DNA of 64,000 nt, from NCBI RefSeq assembly GCF_035497915.1, contig NZ_DATJCS010000005.1, positions 62,001 through 126,000 on the forward strand, given 5' to 3'. A program made the position numbers and the translations under genes. Shown here piece by piece: positions 24,700 through 32,547 of this stretch (its first letter is position 1; every line of letters starts with the position of its first letter). Origin of the DNA: Serpens sp035497915. GTDB lineage: Bacteria; Pseudomonadota; Gammaproteobacteria; Pseudomonadales; Pseudomonadaceae. Below the pieces are notes generated by a model, which was not told the origin of the DNA, did not search any database, and was given only the letters and a program-made list of their open reading frames with translations.

Positions 24700-25320
24700 A
24701 TGAGCGCCAGCAGCGGTACCCTCTACATCGTTTCCGCCCCCTCCGGGGCCGGCAAGACCAGCCTGGTCAAGGCGCTGATCGACAGCATGCCGCAGGTACG
24801 CGTGTCGGTGTCGCACACCACCCGGTCGATGCGTCCGGGCGAGGTGGATGGCGTGAACTACCACTTCGTGAATCACGAGCGCTTCAAGGCCATGCTCAAC
24901 GAGAATGCCTTCCTGGAGCACGCCGAGGTGTTCGGCAACTTCTACGGCACCTCGCAGCGCTGGGTCGAGCAGACCCTGGCCGAAGGCTACGACCTGATCC
25001 TGGAAATCGACTGGCAGGGCGCCCAGCAGGTGCGCCGGCTGTTACCCGACGCCCGCTCCATCTTCATCCTGCCGCCGACCCAGCAGGCCCTGCGCCAGCG
25101 CCTGACCAACCGCGGCCAGGACAGCGACGAGGTGATCGAGCGGCGCATGCGCGAGGCGGTCAGCGAGATGAGCCACTATGTCGAATACGATTACCTGGTG
25201 ATCAACGATGATTTCGCCCATGCGCTGGACGACCTCAAGGCGGTCTTTCGCGCCAACCAGCTGCGCCAGCGCCGCCAGCAACAGCGTCATGTGACGCTGC
25301 TCGAAGCGCTGCTCGGCTGA
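24700..25320 (+). CDS. gmk: Guanylate kinase
   Basis: Phosphorylates GMP to GDP, linking purine synthesis and salvage to GTP. At 206 residues it has the P-loop SAPSGAGKTSL near 9-19, the GMP-binding SHTTRSMRPGEVDGVNYHF and the lid region EIDWQGAQQVRRLLPDARSIF. It follows yicC by 10 nt and precedes rpoZ and spoT, placing GTP supply next to the ppGpp enzyme, as in many gammaproteobacteria. Confidence 0.98.
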   Translation: MSASSGTLYIVSAPSGAGKTSLVKALIDSMPQVRVSVSHTTRSMRPGEVDGVNYHFVNHERFKAMLNENAFLEHAEVFGNFYGTSQRWVEQTLAEGYDLILEIDWQGAQQVRRLLPDARSIFILPPTQQALRQRLTNRGQDSDEVIERRMREAVSEMSHYVEYDYLVINDDFAHALDDLKAVFRANQLRQRRQQQRHVTLLEALLG

Positions 25321-25340
25321 AACGTCCGTCGGTCCGGCGC

Positions 25341-25370
25341 TTGCCGCTGGCCCGACGCCTTCTTTAGACT
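25341..25370 (+). promoter_or_regulatory. Candidate promoter of rpoZ-spoT
   Basis: TTGCCG (25341-25346) and TAGACT (25365-25370) are 18 bp apart, in the 103-bp gap between gmk and rpoZ. Confidence 0.5.
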
Positions 25371-25423
25371 ACCGGGTCCGTTCGCCCAGCCCGGGCACGC
25401 CCCACGCTACTCAGAGGAACACC

Positions 25424-25690
25424 ATGGCCCGCGTTACCGTTGAAGACTGCCTGGAAAACGTCGATAACCGCTTCGAACTGGTCATGCTGGCTACCAAGCG
25501 TTCCCGTCAGCTGGCTACCGGCGGCAAGGAACCCAAGGTCGCCTGGGAAAACGACAAGCCCACCGTGGTGGCCCTGCGCGAAATCGCCAGCGGCCTGGTG
25601 GACTACGACGTCATCGCCCAGGAAGAGCTGATCGAGGAAGAACCGATCTTCGCGGCGTTCGAGGAAGAGGCCAAAGACGAGGCCCTGTAA
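25424..25690 (+). CDS. rpoZ: RNA polymerase omega subunit
   Basis: An 88-residue polymerase assembly factor that also forms part of a ppGpp-binding site. MARVTVEDCLENVDNRFELV, LATKRSRQLATGG and KPTVVALREIASG are conserved. It ends in an acidic tail rich in Glu. AGAGGAAC precedes the ATG. It lies 68 bp before spoT. Confidence 0.97.
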   Translation: MARVTVEDCLENVDNRFELVMLATKRSRQLATGGKEPKVAWENDKPTVVALREIASGLVDYDVIAQEELIEEEPIFAAFEEEAKDEAL

Positions 25691-25758
25691 GATGCGCGCG
25701 CGAGGCCGTTCGCAGCCGTTACCGCCGATGCAGTATGCTGCTGGCGGGAGGTACCGCC

Positions 25759-27885
25759 ATGGCTGGTAATCTCGACGCCCTCGCAGATCGCATCTCGTCC
25801 TATCTGGCTGCGGATCAGGTCAACTTGGTCCGGCGCGCCTACTACTACGCCGAGCAGGCCCACGACGGCCAGCGCCGGCGCAGCGGCGAAGCCTACGTCA
25901 CCCATCCGCTGGCGGTGGCCAACATCCTTGCCGAAATGCACATGGACCATCAGAGCCTGATGGCCGCCATGCTGCACGACGTGATCGAGGACACCGGCAT
26001 CGCCAAGGAAGCCATCAGCTCGCAGTTCGGCGAAACCGTCGCCGAGCTGGTGGACGGGGTCAGCAAGCTGACCCAGATGAAGTTCGAGAACAAGGCCGAA
26101 GCGCAGGCCGAGAACTTCCAGAAGATGGCCCTGGCCATGGCCCGCGACATCCGCGTGATCCTGGTCAAGCTGGCCGACCGCCTGCACAACATGCGCACCC
26201 TGGACGCCATGCCGCCGGAAAAGAGCCGGCGCATCGCCCGCGAGACCCTGGAAATCTACGCGCCCATCGCCAACCGGCTGGGCATGCACGCCATGCGTAT
26301 CGAGTTCGAGGACCTGGGCTTCCGCGCCATGCACCCGATGCGCTGCGAGCGCATTCGTGCGGCGGTGCGCGGCGCGCGCGGCAACCGCAAGGAAATCGTC
26401 GCCAAGATCGAGGAGTCGCTGCAGCACTGCCTGGAGCGCGAAGGGCTGCCCGGCCAGGTCAGCGGCCGGGAAAAGCACCTGTTCAGCATCTACAAGAAGA
26501 TGCGCGGCAAGCGCAAGGCGTTCGCCGACATCATGGATGTCTATGCCTTTCGCATCGTGGTCGACAAGGTCGATACCTGCTACCGCGTGCTGGGTGCCGT
26601 GCACAGCCTGTACAAGCCGCTGCCCGGGCGCTTCAAGGACTACATCGCGATTCCCAAGGCCAACGGCTACCAGTCGCTGCACACCACGCTGTTCGGCATG
26701 CACGGCGTGCCCATCGAGATCCAGATCCGCACCCAGGAAATGGAGGACATGGCCAACAACGGCATCGCCGCGCACTGGCTGTACAAGTCCAGCGGCGACG
26801 ATTCGCCACGCAGCAGCCATGCCCGCGCCCGTCAGTGGGTCAAGGGCATCCTCGAACTGCAGCAGCGCGCCGGCAACTCGCTGGAATTCATCGAGAGCGT
26901 GAAGATCGACCTGTTCCCCGACGAGGTCTACGTGTTCACGCCCAAGGGCCGCATCATGGAGCTGCCGCGCGGCTCGACGGCGGTCGACTTCGCCTACGCG
27001 GTGCACACCGACGTCGGCAACACCTGTATCGCCTGCCGCATCAACCGGCGCCTGGCGCCGCTGTCGCAGCCGCTGGAAAGCGGCGAGACGGTGGAGATCG
27101 TCACCGCGCCCAGCGCTCGCCCCAACCCCGCCTGGCTCAACTTCGTGGTCAGCGGCAAGGCGCGCACGCACATCCGTCACGCGCTCAAGCAGCAGCGCCA
27201 TTCGGAGTCCGTCAGCCTTGGCGAACGCCTGCTGAACAAGGCGCTGGCCAGCTTCGAAACCGATCTGGAACACATCCCGGCGCAGCGCATCCAGGCGGTG
27301 CTGGTGGAATACAAGCTGAACGAGCTCGAAGACCTGCTGGAAGACATCGGCCTGGGCAACCGCATGGCGCTGGTGGTGGCGCGTCAGCTGATGGAAGGCA
27401 GCGAGGAGCTGGAATTGGCCGAACAGACGCCGGACAACGAAGGCCCGCTGGCCATCCGCGGCACCGAAGGGCTGGTGCTCAGCTACGCCAAGTGCTGCAC
27501 GCCGATTCCGGGCGACCCGATCGTCGGCCACCTGTCGGCCGGCAAGGGCATGGTGGTGCACCTGGACGGCTGCCGGAACATCGCCGAGATCCGCACCAAT
27601 CCCGAGAAGTGCGTGCCCCTCACCTGGTCGCGCGAGGTCGGTGGCGAGTTCAACGTCGAACTGCGTGTCGAGCTGGAGCACCAGCGCGGCCTGATCGCCC
27701 TGCTGGCCGGCAGTGTCACCGCCGCCGACGCCAACATCGAGAAGATCAGCATGGACGAGCGCGATGGCCGGCTCAGCGTGGTGCAGATGGTGGTCAGCGT
27801 GCACGACCGCGTGCATCTGGCGCGGGTCATCAAGAAGCTGCGCGTGCTGATGGGTGTGTCGCGCATCACCCGCGTGCGCGCCTGA
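25759..27885 (+). CDS. spoT: Bifunctional (p)ppGpp synthase/hydrolase SpoT
   Basis: Controls the stringent-response alarmone. The product is 708 residues in the usual order. An HD hydrolase domain includes His73-Asp74 in MLHDVIEDTG. A RelA/SpoT synthetase domain starts near 235 (KKMRGKRKAFADIMDVYAFR, IAIPKANGYQSLHT). A TGS domain is near 390-450 (VYVFTPKGRIMELPRG) and a C-terminal ACT domain ends the protein. The intact HD motif makes hydrolysis likely. I used the ATG at 25759, with GGGAGG 8 nt upstream, not an in-frame codon 24 nt earlier. Confidence 0.97.
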   Translation: MAGNLDALADRISSYLAADQVNLVRRAYYYAEQAHDGQRRRSGEAYVTHPLAVANILAEMHMDHQSLMAAMLHDVIEDTGIAKEAISSQFGETVAELVDGVSKLTQMKFENKAEAQAENFQKMALAMARDIRVILVKLADRLHNMRTLDAMPPEKSRRIARETLEIYAPIANRLGMHAMRIEFEDLGFRAMHPMRCERIRAAVRGARGNRKEIVAKIEESLQHCLEREGLPGQVSGREKHLFSIYKKMRGKRKAFADIMDVYAFRIVVDKVDTCYRVLGAVHSLYKPLPGRFKDYIAIPKANGYQSLHTTLFGMHGVPIEIQIRTQEMEDMANNGIAAHWLYKSSGDDSPRSSHARARQWVKGILELQQRAGNSLEFIESVKIDLFPDEVYVFTPKGRIMELPRGSTAVDFAYAVHTDVGNTCIACRINRRLAPLSQPLESGETVEIVTAPSARPNPAWLNFVVSGKARTHIRHALKQQRHSESVSLGERLLNKALASFETDLEHIPAQRIQAVLVEYKLNELEDLLEDIGLGNRMALVVARQLMEGSEELELAEQTPDNEGPLAIRGTEGLVLSYAKCCTPIPGDPIVGHLSAGKGMVVHLDGCRNIAEIRTNPEKCVPLTWSREVGGEFNVELRVELEHQRGLIALLAGSVTAADANIEKISMDERDGRLSVVQMVVSVHDRVHLARVIKKLRVLMGVSRITRVRA

Positions 27886-27903
27886 CGCGTCATCGTTGTC
27901 TTC

Positions 27904-27932
27904 ACGGCCGCTGATCCTCGGTGGCCGTTTTC
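27904..27932 (+). terminator. Terminator or attenuator between spoT and ridA
   Basis: Arms ACGGCC/GGCCGT (27904-27909 and 27923-27928), with a 13-nt loop, are followed by TTTTCTTC. It ends 15 nt before the ridA ATG, so it may only partly terminate. Confidence 0.6.
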
Positions 27933-27947
27933 TTCAGGGAGCCTTCC

Positions 27948-28328
27948 ATGAGCAAGACCGTCATCAGCACCGACCAGGCGCCCGCCGCCATCGGCACCTA
28001 CTCGCAGGCCATCAAGGCCGGCAACACCGTGTACCTGTCCGGACAGATCCCGCTCGACCCGGCCACCATGCAGCTGGTCGAAGGCTTCGAGGCCCAGGCC
28101 GTGCGCGTGTTCGAGAACCTCAAGGCGGTGGCCGAAGCGGCCGGCGGCTCGCTGGCCGACATGGTCAAGCTGAACATCTACCTCACTGACCTGGGCAACT
28201 TTGCCACCGTCAACGAGGTGATGAGCCGCTACTTCCAGCAGCCCTATCCGGCGCGCGCCGCCATCGGCATCAACAGCCTGCCGCGCGGTTCGCTGGTCGA
28301 GATGGATGGGGTGCTCGTGATCGGCTAA
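27948..28328 (+). CDS. ridA: 2-iminobutanoate/2-iminopropanoate deaminase RidA
   Basis: A 126-residue RidA that hydrolyses reactive imines released by PLP-dependent dehydratases. It has the GTYSQAIKAGNTVYLSGQIP, MVKLNIYLTDLGNFATVNEV and PARAAIGINSLPRGSLVEMD segments, with the catalytic Arg in PARAA and the Glu near the C-terminus. The ATG at 27948 has AGGGAG upstream. Being next to spoT is the usual Pseudomonas arrangement. This is the archetypal RidA; the dadA-linked copy is more divergent. Confidence 0.94.
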   Translation: MSKTVISTDQAPAAIGTYSQAIKAGNTVYLSGQIPLDPATMQLVEGFEAQAVRVFENLKAVAEAAGGSLADMVKLNIYLTDLGNFATVNEVMSRYFQQPYPARAAIGINSLPRGSLVEMDGVLVIG

Positions 28329-28363
28329 GCCGCCGCCGGCCTGTCAGGCCTGCAATTGCAATG

Positions 28364-28400
28364 GATCTGTAGGGCCGGCGTAAAGCCGGCCCTACAGATC
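28364..28400. repeat. Long perfect palindrome at the ridA/SDR junction
   Basis: Arms GATCTGTAGGGCCGGC and GCCGGCCCTACAGATC are perfectly complementary over 16 bp with a 5-nt loop (28380-28384). The core is the GTAGGGCCGGC repeat family. The right arm contains the TAG stop codon of the leftward SDR gene (28392-28394). There is no T-run. Confidence 0.9.
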
Positions 28401-29249
28401 CGGCATCCCCTCCCCATACCCCTCGCGATAACTCGGATAGCGCGGCGCCCAGCCCAGGCTTCTGGCCCGCGCGTTGCGGCAGCGCTTGCTGCCGGCGCGG
28501 CGTTGCATCGGGGCGCTGGGCGGGGTGTCGATGCCGAACCGCCCACGCAGCCAGTGGGCCACCTCGTGCAGCGGCGCCGGCTCGTCATCCACGCCGAGAT
28601 AGATCGACTCCAGCGGTTCGCCACGCGCATCGGCCCGCAGCAGGCAGGCCAGCAGCGCGGCGGCGTCGTCGCGGTGGATACGATTGCTGTACAGCGGCGG
28701 CTGCGCCGCGGGCATCAGGCCGGCGCGCAGCTGATCGACCAGCCAGCGGCTGTCGCCCTCATACAGACCCGCCAGGCGCACTACGCTGGCCGGAATGACG
28801 CTGTCCAGCGCGAGCTGCTCGGCCTCCAGCAGCACGCGCCCGGTGAAACCCTGCGGTTCGCAGGGCGACGCCTCGTCCACCCATTCGCCCTGGTGCTGCC
28901 CGTACACCGCCGTGCTGGAAACGAACAGCAGGCGCCTCGGCCGCTGGCCATGCTCGGCCAGCCAGCCCAGCACATGGCGCAAACCCTCGACATAGGCCGC
29001 GCGATACGCCGGCTCGTCGGAGCGCTCGGCGGCCGCGGCATACAGAAGATAATCGGGCGCCTGTGCGGGCCAGCCGGCCGGGCACTGGGGTTGGCTCAGA
29101 TCGCCCTCCAGCGGCGCGATGGCGGCGGGCAGCCCTGCGACCCGTCGTCGCAACCCCTGTACAGACCAGCCCTGACTGGCCAGCGTGACACCGGTACGAC
29201 AACCCAGATCGCCGCAGCCGGCGATCAGAAGACGGGGAAATTCAGGCAT
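28392..29249 (-). CDS. NAD(P)-dependent SDR/epimerase-like protein
   Basis: An extended-SDR-like protein of 285 residues with an unusual nucleotide-binding loop LLIAGCGDLGCRTG (residues 8-21) instead of GxxGxxG. LLFVSSTAVYGQHQGEWVDE holds the catalytic Ser-Tyr region. VVRLAGLYEGDSRW and IHRDDAAALLACLL follow. It resembles the YeeZ-type subgroup found next to spoT/ridA in pseudomonads; substrate unknown. The ATG at 29249 was preferred over an upstream TTG. The stop TAG lies within the palindromic repeat at 28364-28400. Confidence 0.82.
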   Translation of the reverse strand: MPEFPRLLIAGCGDLGCRTGVTLASQGWSVQGLRRRVAGLPAAIAPLEGDLSQPQCPAGWPAQAPDYLLYAAAAERSDEPAYRAAYVEGLRHVLGWLAEHGQRPRRLLFVSSTAVYGQHQGEWVDEASPCEPQGFTGRVLLEAEQLALDSVIPASVVRLAGLYEGDSRWLVDQLRAGLMPAAQPPLYSNRIHRDDAAALLACLLRADARGEPLESIYLGVDDEPAPLHEVAHWLRGRFGIDTPPSAPMQRRAGSKRCRNARARSLGWAPRYPSYREGYGEGMPDL

Positions 29250-29300
29250 TGGATGAGTCCCATCAAGGCGATGCGATTGTCCGGTCAGCGACAATCAACT

Positions 29301-29332
29301 TTGAATTAACGAGAATTAATTGCAATAATCTC
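29301..29332 (+). promoter_or_regulatory. exbB promoter with Fur-like dyad
   Basis: TTGAAT (29301-29306) and AATAAT (29324-29329) are 17 bp apart, a strong sigma-70 match. The imperfect dyad from GAGAATT to AATCTC (29311-29332) overlaps the -10. It is AT-rich and roughly Fur-box-like, though it does not fit GATAATGATAATCATTATC closely. Iron control of tonB genes is common in Pseudomonas. Confidence 0.6.
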
Positions 29333-29391
29333 GGCCGTTTTTGCTGCTGCCTCATCGGCAGGGCTTCGCTTTCCAGTTCAGGTCAGGCCTC

Positions 29392-30348
29392 ATGAACAGA
29401 ACCGCCCCACGCGCTCAGTCCCTTTTTGCAGCCTTGCTGATCGGCTGTCTGCTGGCGCCGATCGTACAGGCACAGACGCCGGCGTCCACCACGCCGGTGG
29501 AGCAAGCTGTCGCCGCGCCGGCGCCCGAAGCGCCTGCCAACGCGGGCGTGCCGCAGAGCCCGGCCGCCCCGAGCGCAGCCATCCCGGCCGACGCCCCCGT
29601 CGCCAGTGAAGCCATGCCGCCTCAGCCGGTGGAAGTCGAGCACGGCCTGAGCCATGACCTGTCACCCTGGGGCATGTATCAGGCTGCGGACTGGGTGGTC
29701 AAGGCGGTGATGATCGGCCTGGTGCTGGCTTCGGTGCTCACCTGGACCATCGCGCTGGCCAAGGGCCTCGAGCTGGGACGCGCCAAGCGTCGCCTGGGTG
29801 ACGAGCTGGTCGGCCTGAAAGCTTCCCGCAACCTCAAGCAGGCCGCCGAACAGCCGCGCGTCGAGGGCAGCCTGACCGGCCGCCTGGTCGAGGAGGCACG
29901 CCACGAGCTGGAACTGTCCGGCAAGGCCGACAAGGAAGGCATCAAGGAGCGCGTCAGCTTCCGCTTCGACCGCATGGTCGGCGCAGCGGGCCGGCAGATG
30001 TCGCAGGGCACCGGCGTGCTGGCCTCGGTCGGCTCGGTATCGCCCTTCGTCGGCCTGTTCGGTACCGTGTGGGGGATCATGAACAGCTTCATCGGCATCG
30101 CCAAGAGCCAGACCACCAACCTCGCGGTGGTGGCGCCGGGTATCGCCGAGGCGCTGCTGGCCACCGCCATCGGCCTGGTTGCCGCCATTCCGGCGGTGGT
30201 GCTGTACAACATCTTCGCCCGCGCCATCACCGGCTATCGGGCGCAGGTCGGCGACGCCGCCGCCGAAGTGCTGCTGCTGGTCAGTCGCGATCTGGATCAC
30301 CAGGCCAGCGGCGAGCGCCAGGTGCCGCATGTGGTGAAGGTGGGCTGA
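29392..30348 (+). CDS. exbB: TonB-system energising protein ExbB (extended N-terminus)
   Basis: Proton-channel subunit of the ExbB-ExbD-TonB motor. The product is 318 residues, much longer than E. coli ExbB. It has a signal peptide (MNRTAPRAQSLFAALLIGCL to IVQAQ), then an Ala/Pro-rich periplasmic stretch of about 65 residues. The normal core follows: VVKAVMIGLVLASVLTWTIA, then TGVLASVGSVSPFVGLFGTV and AEALLATAIGLVAAIPAVVL. This extended form is typical of Pseudomonas and TonB1-like systems. exbD begins 3 nt after its stop. Confidence 0.95.
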   Translation: MNRTAPRAQSLFAALLIGCLLAPIVQAQTPASTTPVEQAVAAPAPEAPANAGVPQSPAAPSAAIPADAPVASEAMPPQPVEVEHGLSHDLSPWGMYQAADWVVKAVMIGLVLASVLTWTIALAKGLELGRAKRRLGDELVGLKASRNLKQAAEQPRVEGSLTGRLVEEARHELELSGKADKEGIKERVSFRFDRMVGAAGRQMSQGTGVLASVGSVSPFVGLFGTVWGIMNSFIGIAKSQTTNLAVVAPGIAEALLATAIGLVAAIPAVVLYNIFARAITGYRAQVGDAAAEVLLLVSRDLDHQASGERQVPHVVKVG

Positions 30349-30351
30349 GCC

Positions 30352-30777
30352 ATGGGCATGCAGCTGAAGGAAGGCGGCGACGATCTGGCGGAAAACAGCG
30401 AGATCAACGTCACCCCGTTCATCGACGTGATGCTGGTGCTGCTGATCATCTTCATGGTCGCCGCGCCGCTGGCCACCGTGGACATCAAGCTGGACCTGCC
30501 AGCTTCCAGCGCCAAGCCGTCCAAGCGTCCGGACAAGCCGATCTACCTCAGCATCAAGGAAGACCACCGCCTGTACGTGGGTAACGAGGAAACCAGCCTG
30601 GAGCGTCTCGGTGCGGCGCTGGACCTGGCCGCGGCGGGCGACAAGACCACCACCATCTTCGTGCGCGGCGATACCGCGCTGGAGTACGGCAACCTGATGG
30701 AGATCATCGACGGTCTGCGCGGCGCCGGTTACCTGAAGATCGGCCTGGTTGGTCTGGAGACGGTTGGCGCGCAATGA
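30352..30777 (+). CDS. exbD: TonB-system energising protein ExbD
   Basis: A 141-residue inner-membrane protein with a single span. The essential Asp sits in NVTPFIDVMLVLLIIFMVAA (about residues 20-40). The C-terminal periplasmic domain contains LDLPASSAKPSKRPDKPIYL and FVRGDTALEYGNLMEIIDGL. It overlaps tonB by 4 nt (ATGA), indicating coupled translation. Confidence 0.96.
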   Translation: MGMQLKEGGDDLAENSEINVTPFIDVMLVLLIIFMVAAPLATVDIKLDLPASSAKPSKRPDKPIYLSIKEDHRLYVGNEETSLERLGAALDLAAAGDKTTTIFVRGDTALEYGNLMEIIDGLRGAGYLKIGLVGLETVGAQ

Positions 30778-31532
30778 GTCTTCTGCGCAGATTCGGCCAC
30801 TGGGGCCTCAGCCTGCTGATCGTGCTGCTGGTGCATTTCGGCCTGGCCTTCTGGTCGCTGTTCTGGCAACCCCAGGCCGCGCCGCTGGCCGCCACGCCGG
30901 CGCCGGCCATGATGCTGGAGCTGGCGCCGCTGCCCGAGGCGCCAACGCCGACCCCACCGCAGGCCGAACCAGAGCCGGAGCCTGAGCCAGAGATCGAGCA
31001 GCCCAAGCGGGTCGAGGCGCCGGAGCCGGAAATCGAGCTGCCGCCGCCCCCGCCGCCGAAACCCAAGCCCAAGCCGAAACCGCCCAAGCCGAAGAAGCCC
31101 GAGCCCAAGCCGGAACCCGAGCCCGTGCCCGAGGAGCCGAAGCCGGTCGAGGAACTGCCGCCGGCGCAGCCGGCCCAGCAGGCTCGTGCGCCGGAGACCG
31201 CCTCCACGCAGTCGGCCAGCAGCCAGGTCGCGCAGGGCCAGCCCAGTTGGGAAAGCCTGTTGCTCGGCCATCTCAACCGGCACAAGCGCTACCCGCACGA
31301 TGCCCGTCAGCGTGGGCACGAAGGCACGGTCAAGGTGCGCATGGTGATCGACGGTCGCGGCCGGGTGCTTGACCATCAGGTGCTGGCCGGTTCCGGCAGC
31401 CGCTCGCTGGATCGCGCCACGCTGCAGATGATCCGCCGCGCCCAGCCGTTGCCGCCGCCGCCGGCGGAGCTGCTGAACAACGGGAGCCTGGAAGTGATCG
31501 CGCCCTTCGTGTATTCCCTGGAGCGCGGCTAG
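30774..31532 (+). CDS. tonB: Energy transducer TonB
   Basis: A 252-residue periplasm-spanning protein that couples the ExbBD motor to outer-membrane receptors. An N-terminal anchor (LSLLIVLLVHFGLAFWSLFW) is followed by a Pro/Glu- and Pro/Lys-rich rigid region (about 55-130, PEPEPEPEIEQPKR then PKPKPKPKPPKPKK). The C-terminal TonB fold contains LLGHLNRHKRYPHDARQRGH, GTVKVRMVIDGRGRVLDHQV and SLEVIAPFVYSL. It is the last gene of exbB-exbD-tonB. Confidence 0.96.
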   Translation: MSLLRRFGHWGLSLLIVLLVHFGLAFWSLFWQPQAAPLAATPAPAMMLELAPLPEAPTPTPPQAEPEPEPEPEIEQPKRVEAPEPEIELPPPPPPKPKPKPKPPKPKKPEPKPEPEPVPEEPKPVEELPPAQPAQQARAPETASTQSASSQVAQGQPSWESLLLGHLNRHKRYPHDARQRGHEGTVKVRMVIDGRGRVLDHQVLAGSGSRSLDRATLQMIRRAQPLPPPPAELLNNGSLEVIAPFVYSLERG

Positions 31533-31614
31533 GCGCCACACTGCGGCGGCGCGCGTCTCTTGGTTCCATACAAGGCAGCCGCTATGCTTGCGGCCAGCCC
31601 AATGGATATCCACT

Positions 31615-32547
31615 ATGACGCTCACTGAACTGCGCTACATCGTCACCCTCGCCCAGGAACAGCATTTCGGGCGAGCCGCCGAACGCTGCCATGTCAGCCA
31701 GCCGACCCTCTCGGTGGGCGTCAAGAAGCTCGAGGACGAGCTGGGCGTGCTGATCTTCGAACGCAGCAAGAGCGCGGTGCGCCTCACCCCGGTGGGCGAG
31801 GGCATCGTCGCCCAGGCGCAGAAGGTGCTCGAACAGGCCCAGGGCATTCGCGAACTGGCCCAGGCCGGCAAGAACCAGCTGGCCGCGCCGCTCAAGGTCG
31901 GCGCCATCTACACCGTCGGCCCCTACCTGTTCCCGCACCTGATTCCGCAGCTGCACCGGGTCGCCCCGGACATGCCGCTGTACATCGAGGAAAACTTCAC
32001 CCACGTGCTGCGCGACAAGCTGCGCACCGGCGAACTGGACGCCATCATCATCGCGCTGCCGTTCCAGGAAGCCGACGTGCTGACCAAGCCGCTGTACGAC
32101 GAGCCCTTCTACGTGCTGATGCCGGCCGCGCATCCCTGGACTGCGCGCGCCAGCATCGACGCCGCGGATCTCAACGACAAGAGTCTGCTGCTGCTGGGCG
32201 AGGGTCACTGCTTCCGCGACCAGGTGCTGGAAGCCTGCCCGACCACCCGCAAGGGCGATGCCGCCAGCCACACCACCGTGGAATCCAGCTCGCTGGAAAC
32301 CATCCGCCACATGGTCGCCTCCGGCCTGGGCGTCTCGGTGCTGCCGTTCTCGGCGGTGGAGAGCCATCATTACGCGCCGGGAGTGCTGGAAATCCGTCCG
32401 CTGACCCCGCCCGTGCCGTTCCGCACCGTGGCCATCGCCTGGCGCGCCAGCTTCCCGCGACCCAAGGCCATCGAGATCCTGGCCGACTCCATCCGCCTGT
32501 GCTCGGTGGCGCGGCCGCAGGCACCGGTCACCGCCGAGCCGGCATGA
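31615..32547 (+). CDS. oxyR: Hydrogen-peroxide-sensing regulator OxyR
   Basis: LysR-type activator of katA/katB/ahp genes. The product is 310 residues. The N-terminal HTH is EQHFGRAAERCHVSQPTLSV at about 15-34. Redox cysteines Cys199 and Cys208 lie in GEGHCFRDQVLEAC. It is nearly identical in recall to P. aeruginosa OxyR. I chose the ATG at 31615 (MTLTELRYIV) over an in-frame codon at 31588. The stop overlaps the recG start by 4 nt, the operon known in P. aeruginosa. Confidence 0.97.
   Translation: MTLTELRYIVTLAQEQHFGRAAERCHVSQPTLSVGVKKLEDELGVLIFERSKSAVRLTPVGEGIVAQAQKVLEQAQGIRELAQAGKNQLAAPLKVGAIYTVGPYLFPHLIPQLHRVAPDMPLYIEENFTHVLRDKLRTGELDAIIIALPFQEADVLTKPLYDEPFYVLMPAAHPWTARASIDAADLNDKSLLLLGEGHCFRDQVLEACPTTRKGDAASHTTVESSSLETIRHMVASGLGVSVLPFSAVESHHYAPGVLEIRPLTPPVPFRTVAIAWRASFPRPKAIEILADSIRLCSVARPQAPVTAEPA

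Noticed and set aside
25603..27816. A 737-codon minus-strand frame opposite spoT
   Set aside because: SpoT has all expected domains on the plus strand. The opposite frame is a compositional artefact.
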